Of a stretch of 64,000 nucleotides of DNA, positions 1 through 8,433 are shown piece after piece. The DNA lies in contig NZ_JACHIO010000020.1 in NCBI RefSeq assembly GCF_014203225.1, positions 57,557-121,556 on the forward strand. Reading direction: 5' to 3'. The notes below the pieces were generated by a model. It searched no databases, was not told the origin of the DNA, and worked only from the letters and a program-made list of their open reading frames with translations. The DNA comes from Granulicella mallensis. GTDB lineage: Bacteria > Acidobacteriota > Terriglobia > Terriglobales > Acidobacteriaceae. Position 1 is the first letter of the stretch; each line of letters starts with the position of its first letter. A program made the position numbers and the translations under genes.

Positions 1-69
1 CTGAAAGAGGCACACGCACTACTCGAAAGCGGCCGGGCCCGCGGCAAACTCGTGCTGGAAGGCTTTTGA
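1..69 (+). CDS. 3' end of a zinc-type alcohol dehydrogenase/quinone oxidoreductase-like protein (partial)
   Basis: The first 22 codons in frame 1 read to a TGA at 67-69. The residues KEAHALLESGRARGKLVLEG resemble the extreme C-terminus of NADP-dependent MDR oxidoreductases, where a helix with EAH...LESG precedes a final GK(I/L)VL strand. The start lies outside the window. The family call rests only on this short tail and is inference. Confidence 0.45.
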   Translation: MKEAHALLESGRARGKLVLEGF

Positions 70-126
70 TTCGGTTGGTGCAATTGAAGCAAACGATTTA
101 AATGATCTAACTCCAGGAGAAATCTC

Positions 127-542
127 ATGGAAGAAAAGCAAAGTTTCCAGCGCTTCAAACTAAACGAAATCGCACGAGCCTTTCCCGATACGGCCGACAC
201 CTTACTGCTGGACACGTATCTGACCGACGAAGAGGCTGCAAGTGCTCGTGTCTTTCGCGTCTATCGAGAGACCCGCCACACTATCATGCAGGCTCGGATG
301 AGTACCTCTACGTTCTATCGGGTAGAGGAAGCTTCTGGATGGGCGACGCGTCGAACGGAGCAGAGTTTGCCCCGGGCGATCTTCTTTTCTTCAAACGCGG
401 CGTCGTTCACGCTCTACCCAGCATCCTGGAAGGACCTGTCGTCTTCTTTTCGGTTGATACTCCCTGGCGCAATCCTACGGACATCATCTTCGTAAATCCT
501 GAAGACGGCACGCCGGAGAGCTTTATTCGTGGGAAGAGCTAA
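127..542 (+). pseudogene. Frameshifted cupin-domain protein
   Basis: An ATG at 127 follows AGGAG (114-118). The first frame is sensible through residue 48 (...VFRVYRE). The cupin then continues only in the frame read from 273: PPHYHAGSDEYLYVLSGRG, which is cupin motif 1 (HxH, later E and G), then APGDLLFFKRGVVHAL, cupin motif 2, ending at the TAA at 540-542. One base seems to be missing near 271-273. Restoring it would give an intact single-cupin protein of about 138 residues. The first frame left unrepaired runs on to 495 as nonsense. Either the gene is broken or there is a sequencing error. The ligand cannot be predicted. Confidence 0.75.
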
Positions 543-563
543 GGAGTGTTATCAAACTGCACT

Positions 564-932
564 GGAGTGTAGTCGAGCTATGCAAGCCGTTTGTTGAGAC
601 ACGGATCGGAAGGGCACGGTTTCAACCGTGCCGCAAAAAGTAGCGTTTACAGGCCCTTTCCACTCTGCCGAAGGCCGAAGTGAAGCCCGCAGGGCGCAAC
701 GACTGAATTGCCTTCCTTCGTGCGGCCGAGGCTGCACGGGGGGACACATTCGAGGACGTGCCCACCCATTTCGCCACAATCAAAGAAAGCAATTCAGTCG
801 CTCCGGCTACGCCTCTGCTCCAGCCTTCGGCAGAGTGGAAAGAGGCTTTGACCCGCATTTTCCGGCCTGGCTGAAGCCAGGCCCTTCCGATTCGGGGCTC
901 ATCAAACTGCTTGCATAGCTCAACTACACTCC
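564..932. repeat. Long imperfect palindromic repeat
   Basis: A 23-bp arm at 564-586 pairs with 910-932 with one mismatch. Inside, the arm at 656-675 pairs with 823-842 (CTTTCCACTCTGCCGAAGGC and its complement), and ATTGC/CAGTCG stretches near 700 and 790 also pair. Short hairpins at 613-632 (GGCACGG-TTTCAA-CCGTGCC) and 864-883 (GGCCTGGCTGAAGCCAGGCC) are nested in the arms. No convincing gene lies in 543-997. It resembles a non-coding palindromic element. Confidence 0.7.
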
Positions 933-997
933 AACAATCGTTGGATGACACGCCCTACGCTCTGGCCGGCGAATGCTCTTCTGTAAAGTCAGCAATC

Positions 998-1951
998 TCA
1001 GAGCGAAAAATCTGCCAGTTGAATGCCGGGTGCCGTGATCTGAAAGGCGATACTCCATTCCTGGCTCTCCCCTGCGGCAAGCACAGGGGAGAGGTTTGCC
1101 CGTTGTGCCCCCAGCAATGTATTGAGAGGCGCAAAGGTAGGCTCAAGAGCCACTGCGTACTGGAGAGGCTCCACGCCAGGCTCGGGCCATCCGCCATAAC
1201 AGAGCCATAGGCCAAGATAGGGCAGCTGCGCCGCGTCAAAGGATAGGATGAGCCCCTGCCCTGCGGCAGCACGATATAGACCGCAACGGCCTCGCTGCAG
1301 CCGATCGGTGTAGAGCATCTCTGCGATTGCAGCGTTACGAGCGCCGACAATGCGAAGATCGATTCCCTCTACAGGTTGGGGCCATGAGATTGCCGTGCCC
1401 GGTGCGCCGAGGCGATCGCCAAGAGAGTAATACAGTTCGAGCTCCCGAATCTCCTCCGGCAGTACCACGCGATCTCCCTCAGAGACGGCAAACAGCGGAT
1501 GGCATGCGTAAAGAAAGGAAACCGGCAACGAGGAGAGATTTTCGACGCGGTACCGGATATGGAGTGTGCTGCCCTCCAGCGAGAGCTCTTTCGAGAACCT
1601 CAACGGACGGCTGAATCCTGTTGCCTGGAGCCGCAGGTGTGCGCGATCAGGTGTACCGGTTACGTCCCAGCCAAGCTGCCAGAAGTCGCCGTGGTCAGGA
1701 GCGGCCCCGCCTTCGGTCTCCTCGCCGCAAGGTCCAATCGTAGGCAGGCACTCTTCTATACCTGCACACGGCCCGTCTCGAAAGGCTGCCTTCAGGCTGG
1801 GCGCAACAGGCGTGCGATCGACACGGGCCTGCGTAAGGAACTCAAGCCCGGAGCGCCGGCTTACCAGCGAGGCAATGCGCCCGCCCTCGGCCGGCAGGAC
1901 AGTAACAGCAAGCTCAGCATTCTGCAGCAGGCAGGTCTCTGGTTGGCTCAT
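998..1951 (-). CDS. Aldose 1-epimerase-like protein (galactose mutarotase fold)
   Basis: A 317-residue protein without a signal peptide, so probably cytoplasmic. The N-terminus (AELAVTVLPAEGGRIASLVSR) is the typical first strand pair of the galactose-mutarotase-like beta-sandwich. An acidic, histidine-containing stretch (EECLPTIGPCGEE...PDHGDFW) and PEGD-like loops follow. The likely role is interconverting sugar anomers, or a related carbohydrate-binding role, which fits the alpha-galactosidase/beta-mannosidase locus that follows. ATG 1951 is preferred over GTG 1954; AAGGAAGAG lies just upstream. The catalytic His/Glu pair was not aligned, so activity is inferred from the fold. Confidence 0.65.
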   Translation of the reverse strand: MSQPETCLLQNAELAVTVLPAEGGRIASLVSRRSGLEFLTQARVDRTPVAPSLKAAFRDGPCAGIEECLPTIGPCGEETEGGAAPDHGDFWQLGWDVTGTPDRAHLRLQATGFSRPLRFSKELSLEGSTLHIRYRVENLSSLPVSFLYACHPLFAVSEGDRVVLPEEIRELELYYSLGDRLGAPGTAISWPQPVEGIDLRIVGARNAAIAEMLYTDRLQRGRCGLYRAAAGQGLILSFDAAQLPYLGLWLCYGGWPEPGVEPLQYAVALEPTFAPLNTLLGAQRANLSPVLAAGESQEWSIAFQITAPGIQLADFSL

Positions 1952-2067
1952 CACTTTCTCTTCCTTTGAATTCCATCAGGCTACCTGAGCGTTATCTCTA
2001 TCGTCTCTGAAGCTCAGAGGGTAACGGCGCAAACCAATTACGAATACAGACTTTACCAGTACAGCTT

Positions 2068-2419
2068 CACAGGCTGCGGAAAAAGTCTCCATTTGATCTT
2101 TAGGGCCAACGGCCCGTTTCATACCAGCCTGGGGCAAAGCGAATCCGGGTCAACACGCGATAGCGTGGCGGCTCGGGGAGCGACGCCCCAGGTTATGGGC
2201 AGAAGTAGAAGTCGAGGGCTGTAAGCCCGGCTCATCTGTGCAGGCACTATGAATCGGGCTTACAGCCCTCTGTTTTTTGTGGACTCTGTACCTGGGGCTA
2301 CGCTTGCAGCGAGCCAAAATCCGCTCGCTGCTGCGCTCCACCCCAGGCTGGTATGAAACGGGCCTTTGGCCCTAAAGAGCAAAACTCTCTTCCCAGCTAA
2401 GAGTTTTCCGCAGCCGGTG
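2068..2419. repeat. Nested-hairpin element, copy B1 (352 bp)
   Basis: The ends are 15/16-bp inverted repeats: CACAGGCTGCGGAAAA at 2068-2083 and TTTTCCGCAGCCGGTG at 2404-2419. Inside are nested palindromes: AGGGCC...CATACCAGCCTGGGG pairs with CCCCAGGCTGGTATG...GGCCCT, and GAGGGCTGTAAGCCCG pairs with CGGGCTTACAGCCCTC. A second, very similar copy lies at 21410-21764. No open reading frame in it is credible. It looks like a non-autonomous, MITE-like repeat. Confidence 0.75.
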
Positions 2420-2494
2420 AAATCGTAATTTTAGCGAAATCCCCCACATCAGCCTTTTCGATGGATCAGGTTTTTCATACATAAAAGACCAATA

Positions 2495-2571
2495 GGTAAC
2501 GTACACGTAATGCGATAAATCATTTGACAATATCAGCCTGAAACGCCTACTGTGATTCCGGTAACGTACAC
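2495..2571 (+). promoter_or_regulatory. GH97 promoter with two GGTAACGTACAC operators
   Basis: The -35 box is TTGACA at 2524-2529 and the -10 box TACTGT at 2548-2553, spaced 18 bp. The 12-mer GGTAACGTACAC occurs at 2495-2506, upstream of -35, and at 2560-2571, over the predicted start point. Two sites flanking a promoter suggest repression, possibly with looping. The same 12-mer occurs in the promoters at 13352 and 20026. The binder is probably a LacI-family protein (inference). Confidence 0.65.
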
Positions 2572-2635
2572 AATAATAGCTCCTTCTTCCGATTCACCAA
2601 GTTCGTCCATTCAACTTTGTTCGAGGTATACCACC

Positions 2636-4636
2636 GTGAAGATTTGCAGCTCTTTGCTCGTCGCCAGCGTGGCTTTCGTCCTTCCCACCCATTCGTACAG
2701 CCAGACATCTCCTGTGACTCTCTCTTCTCCCGATCAACAGCTGGTGATGCACTTCAAAACATCGCCGGAGAAGAACAGTACCAATGGCAGCGGGAAGCTG
2801 GTGTACTCCCTGGAGTTCCACGGTAAACCCGTCCTCGCCGATTCCGCGCTGGCGCTGGAGTTGGGGGACGAACCGGCGCTGGGCTCCAACGTGCGCATCA
2901 CGGGAGCTGACCCGGCAAAGGGAGTGGATGACTACACCCTGCAGAACCAGAAGACCAGCAAGGTGCACGATGCCTACAACAGCCTTACGCTGCACGTTGC
3001 CGAAGAAGGCGCCAGACATCGCACGATGGACATCGAGGCACACGCCTACAACGGCGGTATCGCGTTCCGCTATGTGCTGCCTGAGCAGGGTTCCGACAAA
3101 GAGTTCCATCTGAAGCAGGAGGATACGGAGTTCAAACTCACCACGGATGCGACAGACTGGTTGCTGGCTTTGCCGAACTATCGCAGCAGCTACGAAAGCG
3201 AGTATGTGAAGCTGGTGACCTCCGCGCTGAGCAACCAGGGTGGTGTTTCGAGCAACTTCCTGATCGGCCTGCCGCTGCTCATGCACGAACCCGGTACAGC
3301 CTGGCTGGCTCTCATGGAAGCCGATATCGAGGGCAACAGCTCGATGTACGTCACCAACCCCTCCGGAAACTGGGCCGGACACTGGTTCGTCTCCAAACTC
3401 GCTCCGCGTGCCGATCAACCGGAGTATGCAGTGGTGGGCACTCTTCCGCACCACTCTGCCTGGCGCGTATTGCTGGTAGCCGACGATCCGGGCAGGCTGG
3501 TGGAATCGACCATTCAGTACGACCTCAATCCTGCCAGCCGCGTGCAGGACACCAGTTGGATCAAAGGCGGCAAGGCCTCCTGGAACTGGTGGGTGAACGA
3601 TGTCGATCAAAACAACAAGCCTTCCTTTACAACTGAGAATATGAAGCACTACGTCGACTTTGCTGCGCAGTCCGGCTTTCCTTACATGATGCTGGACGCG
3701 GGCTGGTCAGGGCGTGACCTCTCCCACTTGAATGGGAAGGTCGATGTGCCGGAACTAGTGCGTTACGCGGCAACCAAGAACGTGAAGGTCTGGATCTGGT
3801 GCTACTCCGAAGCGGTAAAGAACCAGATGAAAGAGGCCTTCCCTGTCTTTGAAAAATGGGGCGTAGCAGGAATCAAGATCGACTTCATCAACCGCGACGA
3901 TCAGGAGGGCGTGCAGTTCTACTACGACACGGCACGAGAGGCCGCGGAGCACCATCTGATGGTGGACTTTCATGGCACGCGCACGCCCTGGGGCCTGGAG
4001 CGCACCTATCCTAACGTGATGAGCTACGAAGGCGTGCTGGGCCTCGAAAACAATAAGATGGGCCGCCGCGACAGCCCGGTGGACAGGTCCGTATTCCCCT
4101 TCACCCGCCTGCTCGCAGGCCCTATGGACTACACCCCCGGCGGCTTCAACAATGCGACGGAAGACGGCTTCCTCCCGCAGGACACCAGCCCCATGGTGAT
4201 GGGCACGCGAGCGCAGCAGCTTGCGCTGTACGTCATCTTCCAGACCCCGATCCAGATGGTCTCCGACAGCCCGCAGATGTATGCAGGCCAGCCCGCCTTC
4301 CAGTTCATCAAGGATGTTCCTGTCTCCTGGGACAGCACTCACGTGCTGAATGGAACGCCGGGTGAGTTCGTCACCATCGCACGCCAGCACGGGGACGAAT
4401 GGTACCTGGGCAGTATGACGAACTGGACCTCACGCACGCTGCAGGTCCCTCTCAGCTTTCTCCCGGAGGGGGAATATACAGCTGAGCTGTATGAAGACTG
4501 CGCGGACGCCAACACCAATCCGAAGCACGTCGTGATTCGCAAACAGACCGTGCGCAGAGGCCAGACGCTCACTCTCAAGCTTGCCGAGGGTGGCGGATGC
4601 GCGATTCGTTTCCTGCCGCTCAGGAAATCGCGGTAA
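2636..4636 (+). CDS. GH97 family alpha-galactosidase/alpha-glucosidase, secreted
   Basis: A 666-residue glycoside hydrolase of the SusB/BT1871 type. The N-terminal signal peptide (MKICSSLLVASVAFVLPTHSYS) is followed by the GH97 beta-sandwich domain (about 30-270), a TIM barrel (about 290-570) and a C-terminal beta domain. Barrel markers are YMMLDAGW, GIKIDFINRDDQ and MSYEGVLGLE. As I recall the family, Asp in the KIDF strand and Glu in the YEG(V)LG(L)E strand mark the retaining, alpha-galactosidase-like subgroup rather than inverting SusB glucosidases. GTG 2636 is chosen because GAGG (2623-2626) precedes it and a signal peptide begins there; an upstream GTG at 2552 lies inside the -10 region. 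It converges on the LacI gene with a 14-bp gap. Confidence 0.88.
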   Translation: MKICSSLLVASVAFVLPTHSYSQTSPVTLSSPDQQLVMHFKTSPEKNSTNGSGKLVYSLEFHGKPVLADSALALELGDEPALGSNVRITGADPAKGVDDYTLQNQKTSKVHDAYNSLTLHVAEEGARHRTMDIEAHAYNGGIAFRYVLPEQGSDKEFHLKQEDTEFKLTTDATDWLLALPNYRSSYESEYVKLVTSALSNQGGVSSNFLIGLPLLMHEPGTAWLALMEADIEGNSSMYVTNPSGNWAGHWFVSKLAPRADQPEYAVVGTLPHHSAWRVLLVADDPGRLVESTIQYDLNPASRVQDTSWIKGGKASWNWWVNDVDQNNKPSFTTENMKHYVDFAAQSGFPYMMLDAGWSGRDLSHLNGKVDVPELVRYAATKNVKVWIWCYSEAVKNQMKEAFPVFEKWGVAGIKIDFINRDDQEGVQFYYDTAREAAEHHLMVDFHGTRTPWGLERTYPNVMSYEGVLGLENNKMGRRDSPVDRSVFPFTRLLAGPMDYTPGGFNNATEDGFLPQDTSPMVMGTRAQQLALYVIFQTPIQMVSDSPQMYAGQPAFQFIKDVPVSWDSTHVLNGTPGEFVTIARQHGDEWYLGSMTNWTSRTLQVPLSFLPEGEYTAELYEDCADANTNPKHVVIRKQTVRRGQTLTLKLAEGGGCAIRFLPLRKSR

Positions 4637-4650
4637 TTCGTATGGAGTCC

Positions 4651-5745
4651 CTAACTCTTGCGCGACCGAAACTCTGTCTCAAGCTCTTCGTCCGTGTCGA
4701 TGATAAGGCCGGAAAAGAGCGACAGGTTGCTGCGAAAGATCACATGAGGAGCAAGCCGGATCACAGGATTCGGCTTGTTCTCTTCCTTCAGGTAAGCCAA
4801 CAGGCTCTCGAAGGCGACCTTCCCTTGCGTGTAGGGCCGCTGGTACATCGTCGCGAGCACCTTCCCAAACTCGATCAGCGGCACCAGCTCCTGGAAGAGG
4901 TCCGTCGTAACGATCTGAACCTTGCCCAGAAGGCCGAGTTCATCGAGTGCGCGCAATACCGGCATGCTGTTCGCGGTGCTCAGGTAAAGGCCCTCCGGCC
5001 GGTCTTTGCTTTGCATGAGCGTGAGTGCCTGACGGTAGGCCTCCTTAGGCCGTTCGTGGCTCTCGAGAGCGGGCAGCAGCGTCAGATGAGGAGCCTGTAC
5101 GGCCAGCGTCGCCGCAAAGCCCCGAAGTTTTTCGGCGTGGTCCAGCGTGAACAGCTCACCGCTGAAGACAGCCACATTCGCCTTGCGCGTGAGCTTATGC
5201 GCCAGCAGCTCCGCCGCAATTGCGCCACTGACATACGCGTGCGCCGCCACGGAGCCTACCCGGTCCGTATTCGGAGCATCGCTCCCCACGCACATCATCG
5301 CCGTTCCGCTGCGAGAGAGCTTTCGGATCAACGGATCGAATTTGCGAGTATCACCCGGCAGAAAAATAATCCCGTCGTAGTGCTGCTGCAGAGCCTTCTC
5401 GATCGCTTCGACGTCTCCGACGCCAAGCCGGGGATACTCGTGGAACGTAAGGCTCACCTGCATTCCAACAGCAGCGGCAGCAGCGGCACGAATGCCGGCA
5501 CGCAGTGGATCGAAGAAGTGCGAGATATGCTTCGGCAGAACCGCGCCGATCGACAGCCGTCGATTCAGCTTGAGCGCCTGCGCCGCGAGGTTCGGCTTGT
5601 AGCCGAGCTGCTCGGCCATCTGCAGCACGCGCGCCTTCGTCTTGGCGCTTACACCAGGCCGTTCGTGCAATGCCCGGTCAACCGTGCCAATCGAGATCTT
5701 CAGTGCCTTTGCAATATCCTTGATTCCGGCGTTTCCGTTTTGCAT
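4651..5745 (-). CDS. LacI family transcriptional regulator
   Basis: A 364-residue regulator. Residues 8-60 form the LacI helix-turn-helix and hinge helix (IKDIAKALKISIGTVDRALH, later YKPNLAAQAL). The rest is a periplasmic-binding-protein-like effector domain of the sugar-binding type (IGAVLP, GIIFLPGDT, VNVAVFSGE-like strands). It lies between the GH97 and GH36 genes and is divergent from GH36 with a 160-bp gap. It is the best local candidate to bind the GGTAACGTACAC sites at 2495, 2560, 13352 and 20026, although no exact copy of that site lies in its own promoter or that of GH36. The effector is probably a galactoside or mannoside (inference). Confidence 0.9.
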   Translation of the reverse strand: MQNGNAGIKDIAKALKISIGTVDRALHERPGVSAKTKARVLQMAEQLGYKPNLAAQALKLNRRLSIGAVLPKHISHFFDPLRAGIRAAAAAAVGMQVSLTFHEYPRLGVGDVEAIEKALQQHYDGIIFLPGDTRKFDPLIRKLSRSGTAMMCVGSDAPNTDRVGSVAAHAYVSGAIAAELLAHKLTRKANVAVFSGELFTLDHAEKLRGFAATLAVQAPHLTLLPALESHERPKEAYRQALTLMQSKDRPEGLYLSTANSMPVLRALDELGLLGKVQIVTTDLFQELVPLIEFGKVLATMYQRPYTQGKVAFESLLAYLKEENKPNPVIRLAPHVIFRSNLSLFSGLIIDTDEELETEFRSRKS

Positions 5746-5905
5746 GGCCTGCCTTGCGTGGTTTCAACACGAAGATTACCGCACCATTCTCTCATCTCTG
5801 CGGTACAGGTGAATCTTGTTCATCGAGGATGGAAAAAGTCATCTTCATCCCTTTGAGCCTCTGAAACCTTCCACCTCTATTTTTGACAGCTTCTTAAGGA
5901 GACCA

Positions 5906-8143
5906 ATGAAAGACCGATCGAAGACGAAATGGGGCCTGATCGCCTGTGCATTTCTTGTTTCAACTGGCCTTTGCGCCTCAACCGTAGTGGCCCAGACGGC
6001 GCCAGCCACCACCCAATACGACGCTTCGTCACGGGTCTTTCGTATCGACGCCGCAGACAGCACGTATGTCCTCGGCATCAACGAAAACGGTCAGCTGCAA
6101 ACACTCTACTGGGGAAAGCGGCTCTCGGCGAACGATCCCTTTCCAGCCGCGAAAGCTACGTCCGGTGGGGGCTTCGATCTCTCGACCTCCAACACGCCCC
6201 AGGAGTTTGTTAGCTGGGGCGGAGGTCTCACCGTTGAGCCCGATCTGAAGATCACCTTTCCGGACGGCAATCGCGACGTGGTGCTGAAGTATGTCTCGCA
6301 CCACATCGACGGCAATACGCTCTCGGTCATCATGAAGGACATCTCACGCGAAGTCTACGTCACGCTCGAGTATCAGCCTGACGCGGAGACCGGCATCCTG
6401 CGCCGCTCAGCCACCATCGAAAACCGCACCGATGCGCCGTTCACGATCGAGCAGGTTGCGGCAGGCACGTGGAATCTGCCGCACGGCACGGACTACCGGC
6501 TGCGCTATCTCACCGGCGGCTGGGCCGCCGAGTGGAATCTCCAGGAGCAGTCCATCCATCCCGGCAAGACCATTCTTGAAAGCCGACGCGGCACCACGGG
6601 AGCCCAGAACAACCCGTGGTTTGCCATCGATCACAACGTCAGCACAGACCAGGACGAGGGCAGCGTGTGGTTTGGCGCGCTCGGCTGGAGTGGCTCGTGG
6701 CAGATCGCTATCGAACAGGATATGAAGCAGCAGGTGCGCGTAACCGGCGGCCCCAATGCCTTCGACTTCGGATACCTGCTGAAGAAGGGCGAAAAGTTCA
6801 CTACACCCTACTTCTATGGCGGTTACTCGGCTCATGGAATCGGAGGCGCCTCTCGCTTGCTGCATCGCTTTGAGATCGATTCCCTGCTGCCGCATCATCC
6901 CACGCCGAAGCTGCGTCCTGTGCTCTACAACTCGTGGGAGGCCACTGGGTTCGACGTCAACGAACCTGGACAGATGGCGCTTGCAGAAAAGGCTGCGAAC
7001 CTCGGCGTAGAGCGCTTCGTGATGGACGACGGCTGGTTCGGCGGACGCAAGAACGATCACGCAGGACTGGGCGATTGGTATGTGAACCCGCAAAAGTTTC
7101 CGCACGGCCTCAAGCCGCTGATCGACAAAGTGCACTCGCTCAACATGGACTTCGGCCTGTGGGTCGAACCCGAGATGGTCAACCCGGACAGCGATCTCTA
7201 TCGCAAGCATCCGGACTGGGTGCTGAACTTCCCCGGCCGCCCACGCACCGAGGGACGCAATCAGCTCGTGTTGAATCTCGCCCGGCCTGACGTGCGCGCG
7301 TATGTCTACGGCTTTCTCGACAAGCTGCTCAAGGAAAATGACATCTCCTTTCTCAAGTGGGACTACAACCGCAACTGGTCCGAACCCGGCTGGCCCGCTG
7401 TTCCGCAGGACCAGGAGAAGAATGTCTATGTCGATTTCACTCGTAACTTCTACTCGATCCTTGCGGAGTTGCGACAGAATCATCCGAACGTAGAGATCGA
7501 GTCCTGCTCCGGCGGAGGCAGCCGCGTCGACCTGGGTGTCATGCAGTACACCGACGAGGTCTGGCCCTCCGACAACACCGATGCCTATGACCGTCTGCAG
7601 ATCCAGAATGGCTTCAGCTATCCGTATACACCGGGAGTCATGATGGCCTGGGTGACGGAGTCTCCCACCTGGGTCAACAACCGCACGCTCTCTCTGGAGT
7701 ATCGATTCCTCTCTTCGATGCAAGGCTCACTCGGCATCGGAGCTAACCTCAACAAGTGGACGCCCGAAGAGCTCACGAAGGCTACGCAGATGGTGGCACA
7801 GTACAAATCCATTCGCGAAACAGTGCAGCGCGGAGAGCTCTATCGCCTGATCACTCCCGAGAACAACAGCGAGCAATCCGTTACGGAGACTGTCTCACGC
7901 GACGGAAAGCAGGCAGTCACCTTCGCGTTTCTCCACTCCAGCACCGAGTACTCGTCCTTCCCGCGCATTTTCCTGCGTGGACTCGATGAGAACGCGATGT
8001 ACAGCGCTCACGCGTTCGCAGGCAAGCTGGCTGGCGATACTCCTGCCCAGGCCAGCGGCGCGTACTGGATGCATCACGGCCTCGATCTCGATCTGCGTGG
8101 CGACTTCCAGGCAGCGGCGTTTACGCTGACGCGAAGCAACTAG
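5906..8143 (+). CDS. GH36 alpha-galactosidase, secreted
   Basis: A 745-residue enzyme that removes terminal alpha-1,6-galactose from galacto-oligosaccharides or galactomannan. A signal peptide (residues 1-30, ending ...ASTVVAQ) is followed by the beta-sandwich and the TIM barrel. Family motifs include FVMDDGWFGGR, FGLWVEPEMVN, FLKWDYNR with the nucleophile Asp, IESCSGGG, and WPSDNTDA with the acid/base Asp. ATG 5906 is preceded by AAGGAG at 5896-5901; an upstream in-frame TTG at 5816 lacks a leader-like sequence. A terminator follows at 8180. Export suggests hydrolysis in the periplasm or at the surface before uptake. Confidence 0.93.
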   Translation: MKDRSKTKWGLIACAFLVSTGLCASTVVAQTAPATTQYDASSRVFRIDAADSTYVLGINENGQLQTLYWGKRLSANDPFPAAKATSGGGFDLSTSNTPQEFVSWGGGLTVEPDLKITFPDGNRDVVLKYVSHHIDGNTLSVIMKDISREVYVTLEYQPDAETGILRRSATIENRTDAPFTIEQVAAGTWNLPHGTDYRLRYLTGGWAAEWNLQEQSIHPGKTILESRRGTTGAQNNPWFAIDHNVSTDQDEGSVWFGALGWSGSWQIAIEQDMKQQVRVTGGPNAFDFGYLLKKGEKFTTPYFYGGYSAHGIGGASRLLHRFEIDSLLPHHPTPKLRPVLYNSWEATGFDVNEPGQMALAEKAANLGVERFVMDDGWFGGRKNDHAGLGDWYVNPQKFPHGLKPLIDKVHSLNMDFGLWVEPEMVNPDSDLYRKHPDWVLNFPGRPRTEGRNQLVLNLARPDVRAYVYGFLDKLLKENDISFLKWDYNRNWSEPGWPAVPQDQEKNVYVDFTRNFYSILAELRQNHPNVEIESCSGGGSRVDLGVMQYTDEVWPSDNTDAYDRLQIQNGFSYPYTPGVMMAWVTESPTWVNNRTLSLEYRFLSSMQGSLGIGANLNKWTPEELTKATQMVAQYKSIRETVQRGELYRLITPENNSEQSVTETVSRDGKQAVTFAFLHSSTEYSSFPRIFLRGLDENAMYSAHAFAGKLAGDTPAQASGAYWMHHGLDLDLRGDFQAAAFTLTRSN

Positions 8144-8179
8144 AGAGGCTTCAATCACACTCAGCCTCGAAAGAACGTT

Positions 8180-8220
8180 ACAGGCACAGCCCAGAGTGGC
8201 TGTGCCTGTATTTTGCTTTT
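8180..8220 (+). terminator. Rho-independent terminator after the GH36 gene
   Basis: ACAGGCACAGCC (8180-8191), a 6-nt loop and GGCTGTGCCTGT (8198-8209) form a perfect 12-bp stem, followed by the T-rich tail ATTTTGCTTTT. It lies 37 bp past the GH36 stop. Confidence 0.8.
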
Positions 8221-8411
8221 GCCTTTCTGGTTGTCATTCCGAGCGCAGCGAGGAACCTGCTGTCTCCCGCTCTTCGTTCGCATTACCCGGAAACATATGG
8301 GATAGAGCTGAGGTCTGACTTGAGCTGATCTATAGCATTTGCGGTAGCACAAGCGAAAAACGGGAGACAGCAGGTTCCTCGCTGCGCTCGGAATGACAAC
8401 CAGAAAGGCAA
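8219..8411. repeat. Inverted-end element, copy A1 (193 bp)
   Basis: The left end TTGCCTTTCTGGTTGTCATT and the right end AATGACAACCAGAAAGGCAA are exact complements. Pairing continues inward for about 45 bp through CCGAGCGCAGCGAGGAACC and CTGCTGTCTCCCG. The centre of roughly 85 bp is unique. Other copies are at 43695, 50353 and 61721, with matching ends and different centres. Confidence 0.8.
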
Positions 8412-8433
8412 AGCAAAGACAACCTGCCTTACC

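Noticed and set aside
2552..2635. N-terminal extension of the GH97 frame from GTG 2552
   Set aside because: It lies within the -10 element and operator and precedes a good signal peptide with its own ribosome site at 2636.
6407..7723. 438-codon minus-strand frame
   Set aside because: It is antisense to the GH36 gene and without domain features.
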